From NCBI GenBank assembly GCA_017651625.1, contig JAGCCP010000020.1, forward strand, positions 1 through 47,983: 47,983 nt of DNA, given 5' to 3'. The notes under the pieces are model-generated. The model made no database searches. It was not told the origin of the DNA and saw nothing but the letters and a program-made list of their open reading frames with translations. This document shows positions 16,220 to 23,951 of this stretch, one piece after another. How positions within the stretch are numbered: position 1 is the first letter of the stretch; the number at the start of each line of letters is the position of its first letter. Position numbers and translations under genes: made by a program. This stretch comes from Candidatus Ruminimicrobiellum bubulum (lineage in GTDB: Bacteria > Elusimicrobiota > Endomicrobiia > Endomicrobiales > Endomicrobiaceae).

Positions 16220-17143
16220 ATGAAATTTTGTAAATTAGTTGCATTGTTAATTTGCTGTTTGTTATCGTTAGGTGCTTGTAAACAAAAAGGAGATGTTATT
16301 GCAAAAGTTGGTAACGATGATATAACAACCGAAGATTTTTCTGAAAGAATGATGGCAGCACCTCCGGCATATCAGGCATATATAAACACCGAACCGGGCA
16401 AGAAACAATTTATAGATTTATTGGTTAGAGAAAAGTTGGTGTTGGAATCCGCAAAACAAGCAGGAATAGATAAGAGAGAAGAATATAAGAGCTCTTTGGA
16501 AGAGTTTAAAGAAGAACAAAAGAGACAATTAAAAGATTACGAAAGCGGTTTGATGATGGAGATGTACATAAAAGAAGTTCAAGAAAATATTATAACCGCA
16601 AGTGAAGAAGAAGTAAACAAATATTATGAAGAACATAAAGAAGATTTTACAAGCCCTGTAGCAGTAACGGCAAAACATATTCTTGTACCTACAAGAGAAG
16701 AAGCCGAAATTGCTTTTGAAAGAATAAATAAAGGCGAATCTTTTGATAAAGTTGCACAAGAAATGTCTACCGATAAAGTTTCCGCACAAAGAGGCGGACT
16801 AATCGGACCTTTTAGAAAAGGTGAACTTGTAAAAGAGTTTGAAGAAGTTGTATTTAATTTGAAGACAGGTGAAATATCCGATATAGTTGAAACACCGTTC
16901 GGCTTACATATAATAACCAAGGTATCGGAAGATAAATTGCAACCGATTCCGGAAGATGTTGCAAAAGCCGAAATAAAAAATATTCTGGAAAAAACAAAGT
17001 TTGACAAATGGTTTGATGATGCAAAGAAAAAATTGAATGTAACTGTAGATTATTCTAAGTTGGATAATATAAGTGGTTTAAGTTTTGCGGATGATTCCGA
17101 TATTCAGCAGGAAGAACCGGAATTAGAAGAATTTTCAAATTAG
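16220..17143 (+). CDS. PpiC-type (parvulin) lipoprotein chaperone, PrsA/SurA-like
   Basis: 307 residues. The lipoprotein signal MKFCKLVALLICCLLSLGAC has lipobox LGAC, with the cysteine at residue 20. An N-terminal SurA_N-like helical region carries a long charged helix (about 80-125). A single parvulin domain follows (VTAKHILVPTREEAEIAFERI .. GGLIGPFRKGELVKEFEEVV .. TPFGLHIITKV, about 150-245), then an acidic tail. It would be a membrane-anchored periplasmic prolyl isomerase or chaperone for exported proteins. It is followed 21 bases later by a second PpiC protein and then pdxA, an arrangement reminiscent of surA-pdxA in proteobacteria. Confidence 0.88.
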   Translation: MKFCKLVALLICCLLSLGACKQKGDVIAKVGNDDITTEDFSERMMAAPPAYQAYINTEPGKKQFIDLLVREKLVLESAKQAGIDKREEYKSSLEEFKEEQKRQLKDYESGLMMEMYIKEVQENIITASEEEVNKYYEEHKEDFTSPVAVTAKHILVPTREEAEIAFERINKGESFDKVAQEMSTDKVSAQRGGLIGPFRKGELVKEFEEVVFNLKTGEISDIVETPFGLHIITKVSEDKLQPIPEDVAKAEIKNILEKTKFDKWFDDAKKKLNVTVDYSKLDNISGLSFADDSDIQQEEPELEEFSN

Positions 17144-17164
17144 CATTTAAGGGAGGAAAACAAA

Positions 17165-18214
17165 GTGAGAAAAATTTTATCATTGGTATGTGCATGTTTT
17201 CTTATCAGCGGAGTTTGTTTTGCTGAGGAAGTTGTTGATAAAGCATTGGCAATAGTTAACGGGGAACCGTTAATGAGTTCGGAGTTCAATAAAATAGTTG
17301 AACCTATGGTTCAACAGTATATGGCAATGTCTCCTGTAGCCGAACAATCCGATGCAAAATTGAACGAGTTAAAAAATCAGATTTTGGAACAAAAAATCGA
17401 GCAGATGATTTTGACACAGGAAGCAAAAAAACAAAAAATAAAAATTGTTAAAAGAGAACTTGATGAAGCTGTAAATCAAGTAAAAAAGAGATTCGGTAAC
17501 GATGAAACTTTTCAAGCAGAGTTAAAGAAAGAAGGTTTAACTCAAATGCAGTTTGAAAAGAGAATAGAAGAACAATTGATGGTTCAAAAACTCGTTGAAA
17601 AAGAAATGAAAAACAACATAAAACAACCCAGCGAAACAGATGTTAAAAAGTTTTATGATAATGTAAGAGCCAAAATGAAAGGCGAAAATTTGGGACTTCC
17701 TAAAGAAGACGAAGAAACGGTTGATGCAGTTGCAAAATTGTTGAAAAGAATGTCTGCTGAACAAGTAAGATTGAACCAAATTTATATTAAGTGCGACAAA
17801 AATGCCACGCCGCAGGAAAGAAAAGCTGCCGAAGGCAGAGTTGCAAGTGTTAAAAAAGAGTTAGCTTCAGGTGCAAGCTTTTCTGCGACATCGGAAAAAT
17901 ATTCCGAAGATGCTTTACTTAAACAAAGAAAAGGTGATATGGGATTTGTTGTAAAAGGTGATTTGGATAAAAGATTGGAAGAAAAAGCTTTCGGTATGAC
18001 AGTAGGACAATATACAAAAGAACCTGTACAAACAGATTCAGGATACCATTTTATAAGAGTAACAGAAAGCAGAGCCAGCCAGCCTTTCACATTTGAAGAT
18101 GTAAGAAACGATTTGGCAGAAGTTTTGTACAGACAGAACGGTAAAAAACTTTACGATAAATGGGTAGAAGGTTTAAAAAATAAGTCAAACATTAAAATAA
18201 ACCAAGTTTGGTAA
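17165..18214 (+). CDS. surA: SurA-like periplasmic chaperone with one PpiC domain
   Basis: 349 residues with a signal peptide (..ILSLVCACFLISGVCFA) and no lipobox. A SurA_N domain opens with EVVDKALAIVNGEPLMSSEFNKIVEP. One parvulin domain follows (VRLNQIYIKCDKNA .. KRKGDMGFVVKGDLDKRLEEKAF .. SGYHFIRVTESRASQPFTF), where E. coli SurA has two. The start is GTG preceded by GGGAGG. The stop is three bases before the pdxA start, so the two genes are co-transcribed, as in surA-pdxA operons. The predicted role is delivery and folding of outer-membrane barrels, of which this window encodes several. Orthology to SurA is likely but rests on domain order and context. Confidence 0.82.
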   Translation: MRKILSLVCACFLISGVCFAEEVVDKALAIVNGEPLMSSEFNKIVEPMVQQYMAMSPVAEQSDAKLNELKNQILEQKIEQMILTQEAKKQKIKIVKRELDEAVNQVKKRFGNDETFQAELKKEGLTQMQFEKRIEEQLMVQKLVEKEMKNNIKQPSETDVKKFYDNVRAKMKGENLGLPKEDEETVDAVAKLLKRMSAEQVRLNQIYIKCDKNATPQERKAAEGRVASVKKELASGASFSATSEKYSEDALLKQRKGDMGFVVKGDLDKRLEEKAFGMTVGQYTKEPVQTDSGYHFIRVTESRASQPFTFEDVRNDLAEVLYRQNGKKLYDKWVEGLKNKSNIKINQVW

Positions 18215-18217
18215 TAG

Positions 18218-19147
18218 ATGTTAAAACCGAAAGTAGCAATAACAATAGGTGACCCGGCAGGTATAGGTCCGGAAATAGTTTTGAGGGCTGTAAATTCTTT
18301 GAAAGTTCAAAGGGTTTGCAGCCCTGTTGTTGTTGGTGACAAAAATGTTATATCAAAATACTTTAATACAGGTAAGAAATACAAAAATATAGAGTTTGTG
18401 TTTTCTTCCGATTATTCTAAAAAAGTTGTTTTAGGAAAACCATCGAAAATATCGGGACTGATTGCCTGTGATGCCATAAAACAAGCCGTAAAAATGTGTA
18501 TGGATAAAAAAGCAAAATCTATGGTTACGGCACCCGTATCTAAAGAATCTTTTAAATATGCAGGGCTAAAATATTCGGGACATACCGAGTTTTTGGCTGC
18601 ACTTACAAAAACTAAAAATTATTGTATGATGATGATTTGCGATAAAATAAATTCCGTTATGGTTACAAGACATTTACCTGTATCAAAAGTTTCATCTGTT
18701 TTAACAAAAAAAGATATCGTTTCGACAACCGCACTTTCTGCGGATTTTGTTAAAACATTTTTGAAAAGAAAACCGAAAATATTGTTATGTGCATTAAATC
18801 CTCATGCAGGTGATAACGGAATTTTGGGTAACGATGAAAAACAAACAATTATACCTGCAATGAATATTTTAAAGAAAAAAGGATATGATATTTGCGGACT
18901 TTATCCTGTAGATGTTGCATGGGCAAAGTTCTTAAAATATAAGTACGATTTGATTGTAGGTATGTATCACGATCAAATAATGTTACCGTTAAAAATATTG
19001 AATCCTAAAAAGATAGTAAATGTTACCGCAGGTCTTCCTTTCGTAAGAACTTCACCGGGACACGGAACGGCATTTGATATTGCCGGTAAAAATGTTGCCG
19101 ATCCATCCTCAATGGAAGAAGCAATACTAAAAGCCGCAAATAAGTAG
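18218..19147 (+). CDS. pdxA: 4-hydroxythreonine-4-phosphate dehydrogenase
   Basis: 309 residues. Recognisable PdxA blocks are ITIGDPAGIGPEI, VTAPVSKESF..YSGHTEFLA, MVTRHLPVSKV, LCALNPHAGDNGILGNDE, VGMYHDQIMLPLKIL and GLPFVRTSPGHGTAFDIAGK. They include the metal-binding histidines of the family. The enzyme oxidises 4-phosphohydroxy-L-threonine in the DXP-independent branch of pyridoxal-phosphate synthesis. It is the last gene of the chaperone operon. An AT-rich hairpin and a word array follow its TAG stop. Confidence 0.95.
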   Translation: MLKPKVAITIGDPAGIGPEIVLRAVNSLKVQRVCSPVVVGDKNVISKYFNTGKKYKNIEFVFSSDYSKKVVLGKPSKISGLIACDAIKQAVKMCMDKKAKSMVTAPVSKESFKYAGLKYSGHTEFLAALTKTKNYCMMMICDKINSVMVTRHLPVSKVSSVLTKKDIVSTTALSADFVKTFLKRKPKILLCALNPHAGDNGILGNDEKQTIIPAMNILKKKGYDICGLYPVDVAWAKFLKYKYDLIVGMYHDQIMLPLKILNPKKIVNVTAGLPFVRTSPGHGTAFDIAGKNVADPSSMEEAILKAANK

Positions 19148-19154
19148 CAATTAT

Positions 19155-19179
19155 TAAAAATTCACTTTGTGAATTTTTA
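19155..19179. repeat. Triloop hairpin after pdxA
   Basis: TAAAAATTCAC / GTGAATTTTTA with loop TTT, seven bases after the pdxA stop. It has the same design as the hairpins at 4738 and 31178. Confidence 0.7.
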
Positions 19180-19183
19180 CTCG

Positions 19184-19220
19184 CTTCCAATCTTCCAATC
19201 CTCCAATCTTCTAATCTTCT
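19184..19220 (+). repeat. CTTCCAATCTTCTAATC word array
   Basis: Repeated variants of CTTCCAAT, CCTCCAAT and CTTCTAAT. The block CTCCAATCTTCTAATCTT also occurs at about 38631, and an array of the reverse-complement word starts at the pheS stop (about 23894). The array ends just upstream of the infC promoter. Confidence 0.65.
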
Positions 19221-19230
19221 GCCTTTGCTG

Positions 19231-19259
19231 TTGACTTTTTAAAATAATTTAATTATAAT
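19231..19259 (+). promoter_or_regulatory. Promoter of the infC operon
   Basis: TTGACT (19231-19236), 17-base spacer, TATAAT (19254-19259). Predicted transcription starts near 19266, giving a leader of about 160 bases before infC. Confidence 0.75.
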
Positions 19260-19281
19260 AATCAAACTAAATTGGTAAAGA

Positions 19282-19413
19282 AGTCGTCCCGACTCACCTT
19301 CACCTTACTTTTAGGGAAAAGGTTTTAGAAGTTTAGAGTTATAGCAGTATTGTATATATGGGACGGGTATCTTTATCCGTTCTATTTTTTATTTTTGCAG
19401 GTGAAAGTCCTGC
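19282..19413 (+). promoter_or_regulatory. Structured infC leader with attenuator-like hairpin
   Basis: A 10-bp hairpin with wobble pairs (GGGACGGGTA 19360-19369 / TATCCGTTCT 19374-19383) is followed by ATTTTTTATTTTT (19384-19396), the form of an intrinsic terminator. Upstream CGTCCC (19285-19290) can pair with GGGACG (19360-19365) and so open the terminator; it also lies in its own small hairpin (AGTCG-TCC-CGACT). GCAGG/CCTGC (19397-19413) closes just before the ribosome site. infC-rpmI-rplT leaders are autoregulated in other bacteria. Confidence 0.55.
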
Positions 19414-19425
19414 GAGGGGGATTGT

Positions 19426-19959
19426 ATAGATATTCGAAGATATCGTACTAATCAGTACATAAGAGTACCGGAAGTAAGACTTATTGATGAGAAAGGTGAA
19501 CAAGTAGGTGTAGTACCGATAGCGGTTGCTTTACAGAAAGCAAGAGATGCAGGACAGGATTTAATAGAAATTGCTCCGCAAGCTAAACCGCCGGTTTGTA
19601 AAATTATCGATTTTTCAAAGTTTCGTTATGAAATGGCGAAAAAAGAAAAAGAGTCTAAAAAGAAACAGAAAAATATGCAGTTGAAAGAAGTTAGACTCAG
19701 AACAAGAATTGCCGAAAACGATTTTAACGTAAAGTTAAAAAAGATAAGAGATTTTCTTGAAGACGGTGACAAAGTTCAAATAACCGTTATGTTTTCGGGA
19801 AGAGAAATGCAACACAAAGATTTAGGTCTTGCCGTATTGGAAAAAGTTCAAACGGCAGTTGAAGATATAGCAGTAGTTGAAGGAAAATTGTCTTCTATGG
19901 GAACAAGGTCGTTTGCGACTTTAACCCCTAAAAAGAAAGATTCTAAAATTAAAAAATAA
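19426..19959 (+). CDS. infC: Translation initiation factor IF-3 (non-canonical start codon)
   Basis: The typical IF-3 N-domain (RVPEVRLIDEKGEQVGVVPI .. DLIEIAPQAKPPVCKIIDFSKFRYE) lies in frame upstream of the first ATG at 19633. The open frame starts only after a TGA at 19402-19404, and there is no ATG, GTG or TTG between that stop and 19633. The strong site GAGGGGG (19414-19420) is followed by AUA at 19426 and AUU at 19432, so translation must begin at one of these, giving 175-177 residues, a normal IF-3 length. Rare AUU-type starts are the known basis of infC autoregulation in E. coli. IF-3 binds the 30S subunit and checks initiator tRNA and codon. It is first of the infC-rpmI-rplT-ktrB-ktrA-TPR-pheS-pheT unit. 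Confidence 0.9.
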   Translation: MDIRRYRTNQYIRVPEVRLIDEKGEQVGVVPIAVALQKARDAGQDLIEIAPQAKPPVCKIIDFSKFRYEMAKKEKESKKKQKNMQLKEVRLRTRIAENDFNVKLKKIRDFLEDGDKVQITVMFSGREMQHKDLGLAVLEKVQTAVEDIAVVEGKLSSMGTRSFATLTPKKKDSKIKK

Positions 19960-19980
19960 AATATTGGAGGAATGCTAATT

Positions 19981-20181
19981 ATGCCTAAAATGAAAACGCA
20001 CACCGGCGCAAAGAAAAGATTCAGAGCTACCGGAACAGGTAAATTGAAGTATAAAAAATCAGGTAATAGACATTTACTTACGGGAAATCCCGGTGGAACA
20101 ACAAGAAAATTGAGAAAATCCCAAATAGTAGATGGTACCGATATGAAGAGAATGGCAAAGTTTATGCCTTACGCAAAGTAG
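19981..20181 (+). CDS. rpmI: 50S ribosomal protein L35
   Basis: 66 residues beginning [20 protein letters not shown], the classic L35 start, and ending [11 protein letters not shown] nearer in-frame ATG at 19972 is only one base from GGAGG, while 19981 has a ten-base spacing and the conserved MPK start, so 19981 is chosen. It lies between infC and rplT as in most bacteria. Confidence 0.95.
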   Translation: MPKMKTHTGAKKRFRATGTGKLKYKKSGNRHLLTGNPGGTTRKLRKSQIVDGTDMKRMAKFMPYAK

Positions 20182-20215
20182 TTTTTTGTTTCAAGAAAAT
20201 TAAGGAGAAAAGATA

Positions 20216-20563
20216 ATGAGAGTAAAAAACGTTGTTCAAACAAGACAAAGAAAGAAAAAAGTCTTTAGACTTTCCAAAGGTTATTATTCAGATAAGAATA
20301 ATCGTTGGAGAATGACTATTCAACAAGTTGAAAAGTCTTTGGTATATGCATATAACGACAGAAAAGACAGAAAAGGTACATTCAGAAGAATGTGGATAGT
20401 AAGATTGAATGCTGCAGTAAGAGAAGAAGGTTTATCTTACAACAGATTTATTTCCGGTCTTAAAAAAGCAAACGTTATTTTGGACAGAAAAATGCTTGCG
20501 GAAATTGCAGTTACCGATAATGCAGCATTTAAACAATTGGTAGAAATAGCAAAAGCTGCATAA
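20216..20563 (+). CDS. rplT: 50S ribosomal protein L20
   Basis: 115 residues, full length for L20 (MRVKNVVQTRQRKKKVFRLSKGYYSDKNNRWRM-type start, then DRKDRKGTFRRMWIVRLNAAVR). L20 is an early 23S rRNA assembly protein and in several bacteria represses its own infC-rpmI-rplT operon through the leader. That suits the structured leader seen upstream here. The ribosome site AAGGAG precedes the ATG. Confidence 0.97.
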   Translation: MRVKNVVQTRQRKKKVFRLSKGYYSDKNNRWRMTIQQVEKSLVYAYNDRKDRKGTFRRMWIVRLNAAVREEGLSYNRFISGLKKANVILDRKMLAEIAVTDNAAFKQLVEIAKAA

Positions 20564-20569
20564 TAACGG

Positions 20570-21889
20570 ATGAACGGATCACCTGTTAAAACTATAATTT
20601 TATTTTTTATAGCTTTAATAATTTTGGGAACAGCATTATTGTGCCTGCCTTTTGCAAGGCAAGATAGTGCTGCTTTCTCGGTGTTGACGTGTTTGTTTAC
20701 CGCTACATCGGCAGTTTGTGTAACGGGTTTAACGGTTGTAGATATAGGGACTTACTTTACTCAGTTCGGACAAATAATAATACTTTTGTTGTTGCAAATA
20801 GGCGGACTCGGGTACATGTTAGTTTCAACAGGTTTAGGTCTTTTAATAGGTAAGATGGCTTTAAAAGACAGAAAAATAATGCAGGAACTTTTTGATATAA
20901 GTTCTTTCAGCGAGCTCTTTAAATTATTAAAAAAAGCAGTATTTGTGGTATTGAATATAGAATTAGTAGGTGCAATAATTCTTACCTTTGGTTTTATGAA
21001 AGATTTTCCTTTGGGAAAGGCGGTATATTGCGGAATATTTCATTCCGTATCAGCATTTTGTAATGCGGGTTTTAGTCCTTTCGGTAACAGTTTGGAAAGT
21101 TTTTCAAGTAATCCTACAGTACTTTATACAGTAGTTGCTCTTGTTGTTTTGGGCGGCTTGGGATTTTTTGTATTGGTGGATATAATGGATAATATCAGAG
21201 GTAAAAACATGAAACTTACTTTCCATTCGAAAGTAATTTTGTGGATGACGGCACTTTTGATAGGCTTGGGATTTGTTGCTTTTTGTGTAGGCCAGGCTTG
21301 CACATTTATAAATCATGATGCTTCATGGTCTTGGGTTGTAAACAATTCAATTTTCCAGGCAATAAGTTCAAGAACGGCAGGTTTTAATTCTTTACCGATG
21401 GCCACCATGACGACATTTACTGCATTTTTCTTAATAGTTTTAATGTTTATCGGTGGCGGTCCCGGAAGTACCGCCGGTGGTATAAAAATTACCACCTTAA
21501 CTTTGGTCTTTGTTTATATAAGAAGTGTTATAAAAGGGCAAGACGATTATGTTTTTGCTAAAAAGAGTATGGATTACGATTTGGTAAGAAAAGCTCTTTT
21601 AGTATTTATACTTATGATAGTGTTGGTTGTGTTGTTTATTGCATTAATGTTGTTTGTAGAACCGGAACTCGATACATTAAAAGTTATATTTGAAGCAGTA
21701 TCCGGTTTTTGTACCGTAGGATTATCGCTTGGTATTACTTCGCAGCTATCAGTAACAGGCAGAATATTATTAATATTGGCTATGTTTGTAGGTAGAATCG
21801 GAGCAATAACAATACTTATATATTTAATGAACAGAAAACCAGTTGCTAACAATATAAAGTATCCTGAAGGAAGAATCCTTATAGGATAA
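20570..21889 (+). CDS. ktrB: KtrB/TrkH-type potassium uptake channel subunit
   Basis: 439 residues, close to KtrB (about 445) and shorter than E. coli TrkH (483). There are four repeated M1-P-M2 units with filter-like sequences (TSAVCVTGLTVVD, HSVSAFCNAGFSP, SSRTAGFNSLP, VSGFCTVGLSLG), each carrying the conserved glycine. GGGPGSTAGGIKITT, the segment after the third filter, is also family-typical. It mediates K+ (often Na+-coupled) uptake across the inner membrane, gated by the cytosolic RCK protein encoded next. It starts six bases after rplT, so it appears to ride on the ribosomal operon. Confidence 0.92.
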   Translation: MNGSPVKTIILFFIALIILGTALLCLPFARQDSAAFSVLTCLFTATSAVCVTGLTVVDIGTYFTQFGQIIILLLLQIGGLGYMLVSTGLGLLIGKMALKDRKIMQELFDISSFSELFKLLKKAVFVVLNIELVGAIILTFGFMKDFPLGKAVYCGIFHSVSAFCNAGFSPFGNSLESFSSNPTVLYTVVALVVLGGLGFFVLVDIMDNIRGKNMKLTFHSKVILWMTALLIGLGFVAFCVGQACTFINHDASWSWVVNNSIFQAISSRTAGFNSLPMATMTTFTAFFLIVLMFIGGGPGSTAGGIKITTLTLVFVYIRSVIKGQDDYVFAKKSMDYDLVRKALLVFILMIVLVVLFIALMLFVEPELDTLKVIFEAVSGFCTVGLSLGITSQLSVTGRILLILAMFVGRIGAITILIYLMNRKPVANNIKYPEGRILIG

Positions 21890-21912
21890 AAATTGTAACA
21901 AACGGAGAAAAT

Positions 21913-22605
21913 ATGGCAAAAAAACAATTTGGAGTAATAGGGTTAGGTACTTTCGGTTCAAACGTTGCAAAAGAATTGGCAGCAAGAGAGTTCCCTGTAC
22001 TTGCGATTGACCATAAAGAAGAAGTTGTTAACAGAATAAGTTCTTTTGTAACACAAGCAATAGTTGCAGATGCAACAGACGATATTGCATTAAAAGATGC
22101 CGGAATTGCAGATTGTGATACGGTAATAATTTCTATGGGTGAAGATATTGAAACCAGTATTCTTGCAACACTCATAGCAAAAGATTTGGGTGTGCCGAAT
22201 GTAATTGTAAAATGTACAAGTATGTGGCATTCAAAAATTGCCGTAAAAATAGGTGCAGATAAGGTTATTTATCCGGAACTTGAAATGGCAAAAAAGCTTG
22301 CGGAAAGTATGGCAAGTCCGAACATTTTGGAACAGATAGAATTTTCGAAAGATTATAATCTTGTTGAAATAATTGCTCCGGAATCTTTGTGGAAAAAGAC
22401 AATAAAAAGTGCAAATATAAGGAACAAATACGGAGTAAACATAATAGCAATAAAAAGAAATGTTCCTTTTGTAAACGATGACGGACAAAGCGATATTAAA
22501 GAGGAAACAAATATTGCGCCGGGGCCGGATGATGAAATATTGGAAAACGATATTTTAGTGGTTGTAGGAAAAGACGAACAGTTGAAAAAGTTTAAAAAGT
22601 TGTAG
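21913..22605 (+). CDS. ktrA: KtrA/TrkA-type RCK regulatory subunit
   Basis: 230 residues with one RCK_N nucleotide-binding domain (FGVIGLGTFGSNVAKELA, GxGxxG Rossmann loop; VLAIDHKEEVVNRI with acidic strand end; VADATDD) and one RCK_C domain (about 140-230, NLVEIIAPESLWKKTI). This single-RCK size is KtrA-like; E. coli TrkA has two copies. It forms the cytosolic ring that gates KtrB in response to ATP/ADP, NAD(H) or c-di-AMP. It follows ktrB directly. Confidence 0.93.
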   Translation: MAKKQFGVIGLGTFGSNVAKELAAREFPVLAIDHKEEVVNRISSFVTQAIVADATDDIALKDAGIADCDTVIISMGEDIETSILATLIAKDLGVPNVIVKCTSMWHSKIAVKIGADKVIYPELEMAKKLAESMASPNILEQIEFSKDYNLVEIIAPESLWKKTIKSANIRNKYGVNIIAIKRNVPFVNDDGQSDIKEETNIAPGPDDEILENDILVVVGKDEQLKKFKKL

Positions 22606-22611
22606 GAATAT

Positions 22612-22881
22612 ATGGAAGAAAATACACAGGAACAGTTATTGGAGTTAGCGAACTTTTATTTCCTAAACAGTAAGTTTGAAGAAGCAGAAATAGAGTTTTA
22701 TAAAGTGTTGGAAAAAGATCCTAGATGTTGGCAGGCATATTGCAGTTTAGGGTTAATATACGAAGAAAGACAAGATTTTGTTAAAGCTAAACAGATGTAC
22801 GATAAAACACTTGAACTAAATAAAGAAAATAAGGTCGCAAAAGAACATATTAGTAAAATTACGGGAATGGACAATGAATAA
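22612..22881 (+). CDS. Small TPR protein
   Basis: 89 residues with two or more tetratricopeptide repeats (LANFYFLNSKFEEAEIEFYKVLEKDP; AYCSLGLIYEERQDFVKAKQMYDKTLELN). No signal peptide, so a cytosolic adaptor is likely. It starts six bases after ktrA, and its end overlaps the pheS start by eight bases, indicating translational coupling. The specific role is unknown. Confidence 0.75.
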   Translation: MEENTQEQLLELANFYFLNSKFEEAEIEFYKVLEKDPRCWQAYCSLGLIYEERQDFVKAKQMYDKTLELNKENKVAKEHISKITGMDNE

Positions 22882-23896
22882 TAATATCAACGGAATACTT
22901 AATGAAGCATTAAATAAACTTCAAGCCGCACAACTTGCAGATATTGAAAATATCAAAGTTGAATATTTGGGTAAGAAAGGTAAAATTACCGAAATATTAA
23001 AATCTCTTTCTTCGTTAACAATAGAAGAAAAGAAAGAAATAGGTTCGCAAGTTAATTTGGCTAAAACACAGTTAGCCGAAGCTATGGAAGCAAAGAAAAA
23101 AGAAATTTCCAATAAACTTTTGGAAGAAAAAATGAAAAATGAAAAGATAGATATATCTCCTGCTTTTTCATTTAATTTTCCTAAAGGTCATTACCACATA
23201 ATAAGTAAAGCAATAGAAGAAATGAGTGATATATTCGTTTCTTTGGGATTTAATGTTTCCGGCGGTAGAGAAATAGAAACCGATTGGTACAACTTTGAAG
23301 CATTAAATATTCCTAAAGATCATCCTGCAAGAGATACTCAAGATACATTTTATCTTGAAAATTCGGAAAACTTGTTAAGAACACAAACTTCGGCAGCACA
23401 AATACATATTATGGAAGAGTCAAAACCTCCTATAAAAGTTATTGTGCCGGGAAGAGTTTACAGAAATGAAGCAACCGATGCTTCACATTCCGCAATATTT
23501 CATCAAATAGAAGGATTAGTTGTCGGTGAAGATATTACGTTTGCACAACTTAAAGGAACATTACAATTATTTATAAACAGATTATTCAATCAGGAATTGC
23601 CTATACGATTCAGACCTTCACATTTCCAGTTCACCGAACCGTCTGCGGAAGTGGATATGAAATGTGTATTCTGCGGCGGTAAAGGTTGCAGAGTTTGTAA
23701 AGGCAGCGGATGGATAGAAGTGTTGGGATGCGGAATGGTACATCCTAATGTTTTCAGAGCAGTAAAATATGATCCCGAGAAATATACCGGATATGCTTTC
23801 GGATTGGGTGTTGAAAGATTTGCAATGCTTAAATACGGAATTGATGATATGAGAGTTTTATACGAGAACGATTTAAGAGTGTTAAGACAATTTTAG
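22874..23896 (+). CDS. pheS: Phenylalanyl-tRNA synthetase alpha subunit
   Basis: 340 residues. An N-terminal coiled coil contacts tRNA (about 10-90). The class II core follows: motif 2 is GRVYRNEATDASHSAIFHQIEG, and motif 3 is GYAFGLGVERFAMLKYGIDDMR. An insert with four cysteines in two pairs (KCVFCGGKGCRVCKGSGW, near residue 260) could bind zinc, as in a subset of bacterial PheS. It pairs with PheT to charge tRNA-Phe. It overlaps the TPR gene and is followed by a word array before pheT. Confidence 0.97.
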   Translation: MNNNINGILNEALNKLQAAQLADIENIKVEYLGKKGKITEILKSLSSLTIEEKKEIGSQVNLAKTQLAEAMEAKKKEISNKLLEEKMKNEKIDISPAFSFNFPKGHYHIISKAIEEMSDIFVSLGFNVSGGREIETDWYNFEALNIPKDHPARDTQDTFYLENSENLLRTQTSAAQIHIMEESKPPIKVIVPGRVYRNEATDASHSAIFHQIEGLVVGEDITFAQLKGTLQLFINRLFNQELPIRFRPSHFQFTEPSAEVDMKCVFCGGKGCRVCKGSGWIEVLGCGMVHPNVFRAVKYDPEKYTGYAFGLGVERFAMLKYGIDDMRVLYENDLRVLRQF

Positions 23897-23935
23897 AAGA
23901 TTGGAAGATTTGAAGATTAGAAGAATAGAAGAAAA
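23897..23935 (+). repeat. GAAGATTGGAAGATTAGAAG word array at the pheS stop
   Basis: Variants of GAAGATTG, GAAGATTT and GAAGATTAG run from immediately after the pheS TAG stop. It is the reverse-complement family of the arrays at 19184-19220 and 38611-38659. Confidence 0.6.
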
Positions 23936-23951
23936 GAGGAATATATAAAAA

